Source of the DNA: Candidatus Zixiibacteriota bacterium | GTDB taxonomy: Bacteria; Zixibacteria; MSB-5A5; GN15; PGXB01 | Assembly (NCBI GenBank): GCA_026397505.1 | Contig: JAPLUR010000060.1 | Coordinates: 28,081 to 92,080 of the forward strand | DNA length: 64,000 nt | Direction of reading: 5' to 3' | In this document: positions 16,911 through 26,103 of the stretch, piece by piece | How positions within the stretch are numbered: the stretch's first letter is position 1 | How the letters are laid out: each line of letters begins with the position of its first letter | Made by a program: the position numbers and the translations under genes | The notes under the pieces: model-generated | Told to the model about the DNA's origin: nothing | The model's database searches: none | What the model saw: the letters and a program-made list of their open reading frames with translations, nothing else

Positions 16911-18998
16911 ATGGCTGAAGCCAAAAACGAACAGAGAAGCAAAGTCCAGACGACAGGAGGTGATCAAACGCCAAGAATGACTAAGAGAAAAGCAGGCTTG
17001 GCAAAGAAAACCAAGGTAAAGAAAGTCAAACTGGTCAAGAAAGAAGAAATCGAAGGTTCCGCTGCAGCGGTGGAACTGGAAGAAAAGCCAAAGGAGCAGA
17101 TTGTCACCGCCCGCAGGCAGCGGGTATCCGAACGTGCCGCCCGCGCTGAGATTCAGCCTCGACCGGTCGTGGCACTGGAGACGGTCGCCTCCATGAAGCT
17201 GACCGAGATCGACAGCAAGGAATACACGCCGGAGGAACACAAACGCCTTCTTGAAATGTACGAAGGTACTATCAAAGATATAAAAGAAGGTGAGATTGTC
17301 GCCGGCACCGTTCTGGGTGTCACCCGGGATGATGTTATTGTCGATGTCGGATTTAAATCTGAAGGAATTATACCCATTTCCGAATTCCCCGAACCGATCA
17401 ATATTTCCGTGGGCCAAAAGATCGATGTTTACCTCGAGGAAATTGAAGATCAGAACGGCCAGTTGGTTCTATCCAAGCAAAAAGCCGATTTCATGAGGGT
17501 CTGGGATAGAATCCAGGAGGCGCATGATTCGGGCGAACTGGTTGCCGGCAGAGTGGTCCGCCGTATCAAAGGCGGCGTCGTGGTTGACATTATGGGAGTC
17601 GACGCTTTCCTTCCGGGGTCGCAGATTGCGCTTCGGCAGGTTCCTGATTTCGACGCCCTCATCAATACCTCGATGCAGTTGAAAATTATCAAGCTCAACA
17701 AGAATCGGAGAAACATTGTCGTGTCCCGGCGGGTAGTGCTTGAAGAGGAGCGCGAGTCGAAGAAAGCCACACTTCTCAAGGAGATTGCCGTCAGCCAGGT
17801 GCGCGAGGGTATTGTCAAGAATATTACCGATTTCGGCGTTTTCATCAACCTCAATGGTGTCGACGGCCTGCTGCATATTACCGATATGTCCTGGGGACGA
17901 ATAAAACATCCCAGCGAAATGGTCTCTCTCAGCGACCGGATTTCGGTCAAAATTCTTGATTTCGATGAGAAAACTTCGCGCATATCGCTCGGTTTGAAAC
18001 AGCTGACGCCTTACCCGTGGGAGAATATTGAAGAGAAATATCCGATCGGTAAGAAAGTCACCGGCCGGGTGGTATCAATAACCGATTACGGTGCATTTGT
18101 TGAGCTGGAAAAGGGCGTGGAAGGTTTGATTCATATCTCCGAGATGTCCTGGACCCAGCATATCAAGCATCCCTCCAAGGTGATGAATGTCGGCGACAAG
18201 ATCGACGCGGTGGTGCTATCGGTTGACCGGGAGAATGAAAAAATCTCTCTGGGCATCAAGCAGATGGAACCGGATCCATGGGATACCATTGAAAAGAAAT
18301 ATCCGGTGGGGAAGGTTGTCTCCGGCAAGGTTCGGAATTTGACCGCGTTCGGGGCATTTATCGAACTGGAAGAAGGGATTGACGGGTTGATTCATATCTC
18401 CGACATGTCCTGGACGAAGCGAATCCAGCATCCTTCCGAGTTAATGAAAAAGGGCGATAAGATCGAAGTGAAGATTCTTCGCATCGACCACGAAAATCGC
18501 CGCATTTCTCTGGGGTATAAGCAACTCAGGGATGACCCCTGGCCCGAAATTGCCAAGAAGTATTCCATTGGGTCGGAATCTCTGGGGACTATCACCCGGG
18601 TTTTGGATCGCGGTGTGACAGTGGCTCTGGATGATGATGTGGAAGGATTTGTCCCCACATCGCAGCTGGGAAAGCAGGATCTGGCTAACCCGGGCGATGT
18701 TTTCTCGGAAGGGGAAAAGATTCCGCTTCAAGTCATCGAATTCGACCGGGCGGCCCACAAGATAGTGCTTTCGGTTTCCTCTTATTACCGGAATCGGGAA
18801 AAGACGGAATTTGAGCAGTATCTGGCGGCGCACCCAACACGAACCGTGACCATGGGTGATGTTGTCGGGGAAGCGGCCACGGGGACCAAAAGCTCCGAGC
18901 CGACCGGCAGCGCTCAGCCGAGTGAATCCGGAGAAGAGGCGACTCCTGAAGAGCCCCGGATGGCTCCGCCTTCAGTTGATGAAGCTCCCGGTTCTTAG
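16911..18998 (+). CDS. rpsA: 30S ribosomal protein S1
   Basis: A 695-residue S1 protein with six S1 repeats, at about residues 123-190, 207-275, 295-365, 377-450, 464-540 and 550-625. Repeats 3 to 5 are the most regular (for example DFGVFINLNGVDGLLHITDMSW). The family is usually about 560 residues; the excess is a Lys/Glu-rich, probably disordered N-terminal extension of about 110 residues and a Glu/Pro/Ser-rich tail. A strong AGGAGG site precedes the ATG. Ribosomal S1 helps recruit structured mRNAs; its sequence-specific role in this organism, which appears to use leaderless mRNAs, is open. Confidence 0.95.
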   Translation: MAEAKNEQRSKVQTTGGDQTPRMTKRKAGLAKKTKVKKVKLVKKEEIEGSAAAVELEEKPKEQIVTARRQRVSERAARAEIQPRPVVALETVASMKLTEIDSKEYTPEEHKRLLEMYEGTIKDIKEGEIVAGTVLGVTRDDVIVDVGFKSEGIIPISEFPEPINISVGQKIDVYLEEIEDQNGQLVLSKQKADFMRVWDRIQEAHDSGELVAGRVVRRIKGGVVVDIMGVDAFLPGSQIALRQVPDFDALINTSMQLKIIKLNKNRRNIVVSRRVVLEEERESKKATLLKEIAVSQVREGIVKNITDFGVFINLNGVDGLLHITDMSWGRIKHPSEMVSLSDRISVKILDFDEKTSRISLGLKQLTPYPWENIEEKYPIGKKVTGRVVSITDYGAFVELEKGVEGLIHISEMSWTQHIKHPSKVMNVGDKIDAVVLSVDRENEKISLGIKQMEPDPWDTIEKKYPVGKVVSGKVRNLTAFGAFIELEEGIDGLIHISDMSWTKRIQHPSELMKKGDKIEVKILRIDHENRRISLGYKQLRDDPWPEIAKKYSIGSESLGTITRVLDRGVTVALDDDVEGFVPTSQLGKQDLANPGDVFSEGEKIPLQVIEFDRAAHKIVLSVSSYYRNREKTEFEQYLAAHPTRTVTMGDVVGEAATGTKSSEPTGSAQPSESGEEATPEEPRMAPPSVDEAPGS

Positions 18999-19021
18999 GA
19001 AAAGGGTTCTAATTATAGAGC

Positions 19022-19041
19022 TTAATGAATTGATTCATTAA
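19022..19041. repeat. Perfect palindrome after rpsA
   Basis: TTAATGAAT (19022-19030) and ATTCATTAA (19033-19041) form a nine-base inverted repeat separated by TG. It sits between the rpsA stop and its terminator, upstream of mtaB. The form suits an operator or a small hairpin; its role is unknown. Confidence 0.6.
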
Positions 19042-19050
19042 TGCGGTTAA

Positions 19051-19084
19051 AAGTGAGCGGCAAGTGATTTGCCGCTCACTTTTT
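19051..19084 (+). terminator. rpsA terminator
   Basis: A 13-base-pair stem (19051-19063 with 19069-19081), a five-base loop and a TTTTT run. The T run lies directly against the TATAAT of the mtaB promoter, so one gene's end and the next gene's promoter share bases. Confidence 0.9.
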
Positions 19085-19085
19085 G

Positions 19086-19091
19086 TATAAT
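19086..19091 (+). promoter_or_regulatory. -10 box of the mtaB promoter
   Basis: A perfect TATAAT ten bases before the ATG at 19102. The -35 region falls inside the terminator stem and is poor (GTGATT at a 16-base spacing). The expected leader is only a few bases long and there is no ribosome-binding site. Confidence 0.55.
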
Positions 19092-19101
19092 CGATTCTGA
19101 T

Positions 19102-20382
19102 ATGAAGAAAGTGGCTCTGGAGACAATCGGCTGCCGCCTGAATCAGTACGAAACCGAGCGGATAGCCGCCACACTGGCCGCCTGCGGCTTGGTGCGGGTT
19201 CCTTTTGAAGATGCGGCCGATCTTTATATTATCAATACCTGCACGGTCACCGGGCGGGCTGATGCCAGTTGCCGACGGGCCATTTCGAAAACCATCAAGC
19301 ATCATAATCAGGCCCGCATCGTGGTGGTCGGATGTTATGTCACCGCTGAAAGAGAAATGGTGACAAATCTCAATGGGGTCGATCTGGTCATTGATAATGA
19401 AGAAAAGGAGGAAATCGCGGGCATTCTTAGAAGAAAATTCCCGGAGCTTTTTGAAAATATTTCTGAATCCGCCCAGGCTCCATTGCTTTCCGATTTTCAC
19501 AGGCACAACCGCGCCTGGGTAAAAGTCGGCGACGGGTGCAATCAGAATTGCTCTTTCTGCATTGTTCCCATGGTACGAGGCAGGCTGGTCAATCGCCCGC
19601 CTGGGGAGATAATAGCGGAAATTGATCATCTCGTTTCGCACGGATTTAAGGAAATTGTCTTGACCGGCGTGCATCTGGGGCAATATCGTTACGACCGGAT
19701 TGGCTCGCCCGCTGAACTCATCCGACATATTCTAGCGGAAACTCAGGTCGCCCGCCTGCGGCTGTCATCAATAGAGCCGCAGGAAGTCAGCCCCGTATTG
19801 ATAGCTGTTATGATCGAGGGAGGGCAAAGGGTCTGCCGCCATCTGCATATCCCGCTTCAATCAGGCTCCGATAGAATTCTTAAGATTATGCGCCGCCCCT
19901 ATGATATACAATCATATCTGGAGAAACTGCGTCTGGCCGGAGGAGAAATCGGCCGCATCGTTATCGGCGCCGACATTATAGTAGGCTTTCCGGGAGAAAC
20001 GGAAGATGATTATCAGCAGACGATCAAGGCCGTTCAATCCGGTCTGATAGATTATCTTCATGTCTTTTCTTACTCCGATCGTCCCGGCACCGCTGCTGCT
20101 TCATTGCCGGACAAAATCCATTCACGTGTCATCAAAGAGAGAAATGAAATACTCCACGGTATATCCGGTGAGCAATATGCGAAGGCGCTTAAAAGAGAAA
20201 TAGGGGAAACCGCTTATGCCATATCGGAGCATCGCGCCGAAAGGGGGGACCATTTCTGGGGGATAACCGATAATTATCTGAAGGTTGCTCTTCCGGCCGG
20301 ACGCGGTGGAACCAAAGAGATAATCAAAATGAAAATTACCGGTGCCAATGACAGGCATCTGATTGGTGAAATCAAGTCATAA
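19102..20382 (+). CDS. mtaB: tRNA t6A37 methylthiotransferase MtaB
   Basis: A 426-residue radical SAM methylthiotransferase that converts t6A37 to ms2t6A37 in tRNAs. The N-terminal UPF0004 domain carries the cluster cysteines C11 (ETIGCRLNQYE), C47 (NTCTVT) and C78 (VGCYVT). The radical SAM motif CNQNCSFC gives C146, C150 and C153. A TRAM-like C-terminal domain follows. GCRLNQYE at the start is typical of MtaB rather than MiaB. I place the start at ATG 19102, not the in-frame ATG at 19069, because the latter lies in the terminator stem upstream of TATAAT. Confidence 0.92.
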   Translation: MKKVALETIGCRLNQYETERIAATLAACGLVRVPFEDAADLYIINTCTVTGRADASCRRAISKTIKHHNQARIVVVGCYVTAEREMVTNLNGVDLVIDNEEKEEIAGILRRKFPELFENISESAQAPLLSDFHRHNRAWVKVGDGCNQNCSFCIVPMVRGRLVNRPPGEIIAEIDHLVSHGFKEIVLTGVHLGQYRYDRIGSPAELIRHILAETQVARLRLSSIEPQEVSPVLIAVMIEGGQRVCRHLHIPLQSGSDRILKIMRRPYDIQSYLEKLRLAGGEIGRIVIGADIIVGFPGETEDDYQQTIKAVQSGLIDYLHVFSYSDRPGTAAASLPDKIHSRVIKERNEILHGISGEQYAKALKREIGETAYAISEHRAERGDHFWGITDNYLKVALPAGRGGTKEIIKMKITGANDRHLIGEIKS

Positions 20383-20600
20383 ATGCTGTCATTTTTCATT
20401 TAATCCTCTTAACTCTTCAAAGAAGATTTTGCCCTTATTCGGGAAAAATTTTCATTACAGGCCTGAATTTCGGCCCTTATGCCGAGATTTTCTTTCTGTC
20501 GTAATCCATTGATTCTCATGTAATTGGCTCGCCGGCACCGTTTGCGGCACGCCCCGTGCTAAAATATCCTTCGGCAAAATGTAAATATGCCTTGGAATAT

Positions 20601-21299
20601 ATGGAAGAAAAAAAAGATATAAATGAAATAGCCCCCGATGAGCGCGCGGGAAGGAAGCTGCAACTGGGCAGCCTGAAAAAGTACCTTCTGCCGACATTAA
20701 TAGCCCTCGCCCTGTTCGTTATTTCGACCGCCGTTTCCTCGCTGTTTTTTCAGAAGCCATCTGCTATAACAGGTCTGGAGGGGACACCTTCCGATACGGC
20801 CAACCTCAAGGCCGATTCCATTTCCGAGCAACTTTCGTCAGATGATTCAGGGTCCCTCAAAATCGACACCGTCGCAATCATGAAGGAATTGGCTTTTCTT
20901 AATTATGATCCCGAGAAGAAAGCAGGCAGCTCACCGTCGGCCGCCCGCGACTCATCGGACACACTGAATTGGATACAGAAACAAGTTGCCAGGCTGGAAG
21001 AAGAAAAAACCACAATTGAAAATAAGAAGAAAGAACTGGAGATGCTGGATGCCAAAGTCAACCAGGGTCTTCAGAAACTGCAACAGGTGGAATCAGCGCG
21101 GATGGTCAGCTTGGCCCGTCTTTATGATGGGATGCGTCCCGAAGAAGTAGCCAAATTGTTTGAGAATCTTGATGATTCGATGGTAGTGGCGATTCTCCCT
21201 CGCATGAAAGCAGCCAATGCCGCCAAGTTGCTGGCGCTTCTCCCTCCCAAACGGGCGGCTCTTATTTCGACACAACTTATTTCGGTGGTAGAAAAGTAA
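20601..21299 (+). CDS. MotE-like / MgtE-N-type flagellar protein
   Basis: A 232-residue membrane protein at the head of the flagellar cluster. One membrane helix lies near residues 27-47, followed by a linker, a coiled coil (WIQKQVARLEEEKTTIENKK) and a C-terminal MgtE-N-like helical repeat (LYDGMRPEEVAKLFENLDDSMVVAILPRM). MotE-type proteins with this layout stand just before fliK in many flagellar operons and help stator or export function. I prefer ATG 20601; an in-frame start at 20556 would add 15 residues of untypical sequence. The 218-base gap before it has no clear promoter. Confidence 0.75.
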   Translation: MEEKKDINEIAPDERAGRKLQLGSLKKYLLPTLIALALFVISTAVSSLFFQKPSAITGLEGTPSDTANLKADSISEQLSSDDSGSLKIDTVAIMKELAFLNYDPEKKAGSSPSAARDSSDTLNWIQKQVARLEEEKTTIENKKKELEMLDAKVNQGLQKLQQVESARMVSLARLYDGMRPEEVAKLFENLDDSMVVAILPRMKAANAAKLLALLPPKRAALISTQLISVVEK

Positions 21300-21300
21300 G

Positions 21301-22935
21301 ATGAATACTGTCCCTCAAATAATCGATCCCCTGGCTCTCCTGAGCGCGTCCGTCACCGGCATTAATATAGGCCCGGTACCGGCAACAGAGAAGGTCGCTT
21401 CGGCTCCGGATTTCACCCAATTGCTATTTGAGGGATTGTCATCGAATAAAGCCGGCCAGAGCGTTTCCCTAATGGATACGAGAAAGCCGCAAGGGAACTC
21501 ACCGGCACTATTCCAAAATCCTATTCCGGTGTCAATCATACCTGAAACAAAGACACCCTTATTTATTGCACCGGCTTTGATGCCGGCCTCTTCTGGTGGG
21601 AATGGATCAGTTCCCGAAGAACTTCTCTTTGACGGTCTCGCAATGATAAGCCCCAATCCCGAGGCTGGTGAGGCACAGTTGCTTCAGGGCCTGGATAATG
21701 CCGTTTCCGCTCCGCTGGTCCCTATGTTTGCAGGCAATTGCTTTGAAACCGCCGACGGTCCTCTGGTTTCCAAGCAGAACGGTACAAAGCCGATCATGAA
21801 GAATCTTTTCCTGACATCTCATCAAAATTTGGGGAAAACTTCCCCACAGCAATATAATGTGGGGAGGCTTTTAGGCCTTTCGGAAAGTGGCATGATAACA
21901 CCAGATTTGAAAAGCGTTCCGACCGATCAAGTATCGCGGGGATTCATATTTCGCACGGACACTTTGCCGCTCCATGAAAATCCCCATGCACCTATGCTAT
22001 CAATTGTCGAGGAGGGACTGAAGATTAAGGAAGTGAATATTACCACAATAGATTCAGGTGCCGCCAATTTTGCTAAAGCGAATAACAGTGAAATCAATAT
22101 TAACCAATCAAATATAATTGAAGCCAATCCTGATGATAGCTCTATGAATAAGGGCGTGATTCCAAAGGGGGTTCTTTTTCTAAATGACAAGTCCGTCATA
22201 ACCGGATTGATGCAAACGCCTTCGAATGATACGGTTCCCATTTCCTTAAATATAAGGAAAGGCGGCAATCTCTCCCCACAGGGTGTGGCTGTTTCTGAGG
22301 GGAAAACAGCTCTCCCTGAGGGTGTAATTTCTGAGGTAACCGCACCAGAGAGTGCTGCCAATACTTTAAATCAAAATCGGGAATTTCTTGAACTGACGGA
22401 ACCTGTCATTAAGGGCAGTCCCGCGGTCACCGGTACGGATAAAGCTGTCATCATGCCGGCGGTTAAAGGAGTGCCGATCGCGGATAATACGCCGACTTCG
22501 GAGATGACCGCTGTTCGTTTTGTCCTGCCTCCGGAAGTGCGCGAAACCGACCTGAAGCAGGGCCGGACAATTATCATCAAGATGGAGCCGGAGCATCTGG
22601 GAAATGTACGATTGACTCTGACTTCTCAGCATGACTCGATTACGGGAAGACTGGTGGTCGAGAACTCCGCCGCCCGCGCCGTGGTCGAGACCAACCTGGA
22701 CAAGCTCTATGACCAGCTGGCTCGTCAGGGAATCAGACTTGATGCTTTTCAGGTATCCCTCAGCGGGGAGCATGCGGGAAACCGCTTTGCGCACAGCCGC
22801 TCCGCCGGAGATCTTAAAGCCAGGGGCCGTAACAGAAAAGAGTACGATTCCGCCGGGGAATCTTTGAATCGTTCGGAAAATATCTCCCGCAACCTGATGT
22901 ATATCACGGCCGCGGGTGTGAACTGGGTAATATAG
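21301..22935 (+). CDS. fliK: Flagellar hook-length control protein
   Basis: A 544-residue protein, very poor in conserved sequence over its first 400 residues (Ser/Pro/Asn/Gly rich, disordered ruler). It has a typical FliK C-terminal domain at about 415-500: LKQGRTIIIKMEPEHLGNVR, then RLVVENSAARAVVETNLDKLYDQL. FliK measures hook length and switches export specificity through FlhB. It begins one base after the motE-like stop and ends nine bases before flgD. Confidence 0.9.
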   Translation: MNTVPQIIDPLALLSASVTGINIGPVPATEKVASAPDFTQLLFEGLSSNKAGQSVSLMDTRKPQGNSPALFQNPIPVSIIPETKTPLFIAPALMPASSGGNGSVPEELLFDGLAMISPNPEAGEAQLLQGLDNAVSAPLVPMFAGNCFETADGPLVSKQNGTKPIMKNLFLTSHQNLGKTSPQQYNVGRLLGLSESGMITPDLKSVPTDQVSRGFIFRTDTLPLHENPHAPMLSIVEEGLKIKEVNITTIDSGAANFAKANNSEININQSNIIEANPDDSSMNKGVIPKGVLFLNDKSVITGLMQTPSNDTVPISLNIRKGGNLSPQGVAVSEGKTALPEGVISEVTAPESAANTLNQNREFLELTEPVIKGSPAVTGTDKAVIMPAVKGVPIADNTPTSEMTAVRFVLPPEVRETDLKQGRTIIIKMEPEHLGNVRLTLTSQHDSITGRLVVENSAARAVVETNLDKLYDQLARQGIRLDAFQVSLSGEHAGNRFAHSRSAGDLKARGRNRKEYDSAGESLNRSENISRNLMYITAAGVNWVI

Positions 22936-22944
22936 GAGGAAGCA

Positions 22945-23625
22945 ATGGGTATCATATCACCGGTTGGCGTTGACAGTAACGGCAAGGCGTTGTCAACCGG
23001 CAGCATGAAGTCGCTGGATAAAGACGATTTTCTCAAGCTGCTGGTCACCAAGCTGACTTATCAGGACCCCATGAAGCCGATGGAGGATGAGGCTTTTATC
23101 GCCGAACTGGCGCAGTTTTCCTCTCTGGAGCAGTTGCAGAATCTCAATAACGCTCTGGTAAATTCCCAGCAGTGGGACCTTATGCAGATGCAGACAATAA
23201 ACAACACCATGGCCACCGGGCTGATCGGCAAGGAAGTGAAAGCGACCTACAGCGGTGTTTACCTAAGCGATGACAATCGCCCCATGATCAACTACACTAC
23301 AACCGAGCAAGCCGCTCATATCAAAGTGGAAATAAAGAACGCCGATGGAACGGTAATACGGACGCTCACCCAGAATGATGTTCCCCCGGGCCAGTCATCG
23401 GTCGTCTGGGACGGCAAGGATGAAACCGGAAAACGAGTTTCCTCGGGATACTATACCATAGAGATTTCCGGTGAATCGGTTGGAGGAACCAAAATAACAC
23501 CATCAACCTTTGTTACAGGACGAGTCAACGGTGTGGTTTATCGCGAAGGCTCGGCCTTCCTGCAGGTCAACGGGCTGGAGATTCCTCTGAGCGATATCAG
23601 CGCCATAAACGAAGCGAATGGTTGA
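22945..23625 (+). CDS. flgD: Flagellar hook assembly scaffold FlgD
   Basis: A 226-residue hook-capping protein. The N-terminus has the conserved LDKDDFLKLLVTKLTYQDPM and EDEAFIAELAQFSSLEQLQN. The C-terminal half is the FlgD Ig-like/tudor hybrid (IKNADGTVIRTL, VVWDGKDETGKRVSSGYY). The length is typical. It is preceded by AGGAGG and by fliK, the usual order, and caps the growing hook so FlgE can polymerise. Confidence 0.94.
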   Translation: MGIISPVGVDSNGKALSTGSMKSLDKDDFLKLLVTKLTYQDPMKPMEDEAFIAELAQFSSLEQLQNLNNALVNSQQWDLMQMQTINNTMATGLIGKEVKATYSGVYLSDDNRPMINYTTTEQAAHIKVEIKNADGTVIRTLTQNDVPPGQSSVVWDGKDETGKRVSSGYYTIEISGESVGGTKITPSTFVTGRVNGVVYREGSAFLQVNGLEIPLSDISAINEANG

Positions 23626-23639
23626 GGAGCAGACTGATT

Positions 23640-24023
23640 ATGCAAGTCGACAATTATAATCGGGAAGTGAATCTTCTGGACATAGTCAACCGCGGCCGGA
23701 TAATGCCGAAAACGGTTGCCACCGGAAAAGCGGCCAAGAACAGTTTCTCGCAGGAGCTGGTCAAGGCCACGCAAATAAACATTTCCAAGCATGCCCGCGA
23801 GCGCCTTCATTCGCGCGGCATTGAACTATCGGATACCAAGATGGCCGAGCTTTCCGCGGCGATCGATAAAGCCGCCGGAAAAGGCTCACGCGAGACTTTG
23901 ATACTGGATGAATCGGCGGCCTATGTGGTTTCCATTCCCAATCGCACTATTATCACAGCTTTCGGGCGGGAGAATCTGCGGGAAGGGGTTATCACCGCCA
24001 TTGATTCGGCCATTGTCCTGTAG
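23640..24023 (+). CDS. Flagellar operon protein (TIGR02530-like)
   Basis: A 127-residue protein of the small family found between flgD and flgE in many flagellar operons. Recognisable parts are FSQELVKATQINISKHARERLHSRG, then LSDTKMAELSAAIDKAAGKG and YVVSIPNRTIITAF. I prefer ATG 23640, which has GAGGAG about ten bases upstream, over a TTG at 23622 that overlaps the flgD stop. The molecular role is not established; position and conservation tie it to the hook. Confidence 0.8.
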   Translation: MQVDNYNREVNLLDIVNRGRIMPKTVATGKAAKNSFSQELVKATQINISKHARERLHSRGIELSDTKMAELSAAIDKAAGKGSRETLILDESAAYVVSIPNRTIITAFGRENLREGVITAIDSAIVL

Positions 24024-24032
24024 GAGAAGAAA

Positions 24033-24125
24033 ATGAACAATGTAACAATACACACTAACCGAGGCTGGCCCCCGTATCGAAACGGGGAGGCCTTACCAAA
24101 CGGTAAGGAGGATGTACTCCTATGA
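24033..24125 (+). CDS. Small ORF upstream of and overlapping flgE
   Basis: Thirty codons with a good ribosome-binding site (TAGGAGAA) before ATG 24033. The product starts MNNVTIHTNRGWPPY and ends DVLL, with no resemblance to a known protein. Its stop TGA (24123-24125) overlaps the flgE ATG in ATGA form. The same bases form hairpins over the flgE ribosome-binding site, so translation of this ORF would reshape the flgE initiation region. It may be a leader peptide rather than a functional protein. Confidence 0.45.
   Translation: MNNVTIHTNRGWPPYRNGEALPNGKEDVLL
24091..24121 (+). promoter_or_regulatory. Mutually exclusive hairpins over the flgE ribosome-binding site
   Basis: Hairpin A pairs CCTTACC (24091-24097) with GGTAAGG (24102-24108). 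Hairpin B pairs AGGAG (24106-24110) with CTCCT (24117-24121), ending one base before the flgE ATG. The two share 24106-24108 and cannot coexist, and both cover parts of the AAGGAGG site (24105-24111). A further hairpin, CCCCGT/ACGGGG, lies upstream at 24070-24087. This looks like a translational switch for hook protein. Confidence 0.5.
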
Positions 24126-26089
24126 TGGCATCACTATTTGCCGGCGTTTCGGGACTCCGAAACCACCAAGTCAGAATGAATGTAATCGGCGACAACATTG
24201 CCAATGTCAACACGATCGGTTACAAAGCGGGTCGGGTTAATTTTCAGGAAGCCCTGGTGCAGACGTACAAGGGAGCCGGAAGACCTTCATCGATTTCCGG
24301 CGGCACCAACCCGATCCAGCTGGGATTGGGTATGACGGTGGCGACAATCGACAATCTCTTTCAGCAGGGAGGATTGGAAACCACGGGACAGATAACCGAC
24401 ATGGCTCTTCAGGGTTCGGGTTTCTTTGTCCTCGCCGATAACACCGGCCGGTATTATACGCGCGCCGGTTCTTTCGGATTCGACGCCAACTCGAATCTGG
24501 TTGACCCTTCAACCGGTCTTTTTGTGCAGGGGAAGATGGCCGATGCCAACGGCAATATTCCTTCGACCGCAACGGTCGGCAATGTTACCATGCCTTTCGG
24601 CCAGCAGGACCCGGCTCGCATGACCACCCAGATTGCTCTCGGGAATAACCTGAATTCGGTGGCGACCGATTCGGCGGCTACCATGGTATCGGTCAGCACG
24701 ACAAATATTGACACCGTCACCGGTACCGCCATTAACGGCGCCGGCGGCGTGCATCGTCTGGATATCACCGGGAACCAGGCTACCAATTCGTCTTTTACCG
24801 GCAACAATGTGGCCGATGACGGCTTCGGCAATCCCGGTGCGGTACTGTCGGGGGGTACAACCCTGACCAGTTTGGGAGTGACCGATGCCACCGGGTTTAC
24901 TCTCTCCCGTGACAACGGCAGTCGTATCGACACCGTCTCCGGCCTGACCGTGGATTCCACCATTAATGATCTCATTTCCGCCATCAATCAGATAAGCGGC
25001 GTACATGCTCAACTGGTGGGAGGAGAAATCGAAATTACCAGAACCAAAGCCGGCTCAGGTGCGGATTTTAATATTGAGTCTTCGACTTCAGCGGTAACCC
25101 TGAATGGCAGCGGTGTTGCGATCGGCGGCAATATTGTGGGAGTAATCTTTAATCCCATTGGCGCAACATTCCTGGCCAATAGCGGGACGAATAACACTTT
25201 CAGTTGCACTGATAGTTTCACGCCGACCGGCGGCTCGGCCCTTCCGGGCCAGACGCTGGGAATCGTGGTCGATGACGTGACCGGATTAGCGGTGGGCGTG
25301 TCGGGTTTGGGTGCCGGCGGCGTTGAGGTGAGCAGCCTTAATGGGTTGAACGCCGGAACCGCCGTAATCAATACGGCTAACACCACTCATGCTATGTCGA
25401 TTACGGTCTATGACTCGCAGGGCGGCAAGCATGCGCTTACTCTGGAATTTCTTAAATCGGTCAATCCCAACGAGTGGACCTGGTCGGCATCTTTTAACGG
25501 CAATGAGACCGTAGTGGACGGCGGCAGCGGGACGGTTCGATTTAATGAGGATGGCTCAATGCTTTCCTTCAATTATATCGGCGGCGCCACCTCGCTGACA
25601 TTCAATCCCAATAACGGCGCGGCCCCGGTCAATATCGCCATCGATTCCGGTACAACCGGCCGATATGACGGTCTAACCGGATTCGCCTCGCCCCATACCG
25701 CCTCGGTTATGACCCAGGATGGTTATGGACTGGGGATTCTCGACAAGATATCCATTGATAAGTCCGGTAATATCTCCGGGATTTTCACGAATGGTGTCAG
25801 CCGTGTCCTGGCGCAGATAATCATTGCCGATTTCAACAACCATGCCGGTCTGCTCAAGGCGGGTCGCTCGCTCTATCAGGCCTCGGCCAACTCTGGCCAG
25901 GCTATCGAGGGCGTGGCCGGCGAGACCATCTCGGGAACGATTTCCTCGGGTGCGCTGGAGGCTTCCTCGGTCGATATAGCCCAGGAATTTACCAATATGA
26001 TCACGGCTCAGAGAGGATTTCAGGCCAACGCCAGAATCATCACCACCTCCGACAATATGTTGGATGAACTGGTCAACCTCAAGAGGTAA
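24122..26089 (+). CDS. flgE: Flagellar hook protein FlgE
   Basis: A 655-residue hook protein. The N-terminal rod-like segment ASLFAGVSGLRNHQVRMNVI and GDNIANVNTIGYKAGRVNFQ is the axial-protein signature, and GSGFFVLADNTGRYYTRAGS follows. The C-terminus SVDIAQEFTNMITAQRGFQA and ARIITTSDNMLDELVNLKR closes the D0 domain. The middle is long, Gly/Thr/Asn rich and variable (about 190-430), which makes the protein larger than many FlgE proteins of about 400-450 residues. ATG 24125 is a possible alternative start. Confidence 0.95.
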   Translation: MMASLFAGVSGLRNHQVRMNVIGDNIANVNTIGYKAGRVNFQEALVQTYKGAGRPSSISGGTNPIQLGLGMTVATIDNLFQQGGLETTGQITDMALQGSGFFVLADNTGRYYTRAGSFGFDANSNLVDPSTGLFVQGKMADANGNIPSTATVGNVTMPFGQQDPARMTTQIALGNNLNSVATDSAATMVSVSTTNIDTVTGTAINGAGGVHRLDITGNQATNSSFTGNNVADDGFGNPGAVLSGGTTLTSLGVTDATGFTLSRDNGSRIDTVSGLTVDSTINDLISAINQISGVHAQLVGGEIEITRTKAGSGADFNIESSTSAVTLNGSGVAIGGNIVGVIFNPIGATFLANSGTNNTFSCTDSFTPTGGSALPGQTLGIVVDDVTGLAVGVSGLGAGGVEVSSLNGLNAGTAVINTANTTHAMSITVYDSQGGKHALTLEFLKSVNPNEWTWSASFNGNETVVDGGSGTVRFNEDGSMLSFNYIGGATSLTFNPNNGAAPVNIAIDSGTTGRYDGLTGFASPHTASVMTQDGYGLGILDKISIDKSGNISGIFTNGVSRVLAQIIIADFNNHAGLLKAGRSLYQASANSGQAIEGVAGETISGTISSGALEASSVDIAQEFTNMITAQRGFQANARIITTSDNMLDELVNLKR

Positions 26090-26103
26090 TGGGAAACGGT
26101 TAG

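Noticed and set aside
20520..20560. Sigma-54 promoter before the motE-like gene (GGCAC...TTGC)
   Set aside because: The GG and GC elements are eight bases apart instead of the required ten.
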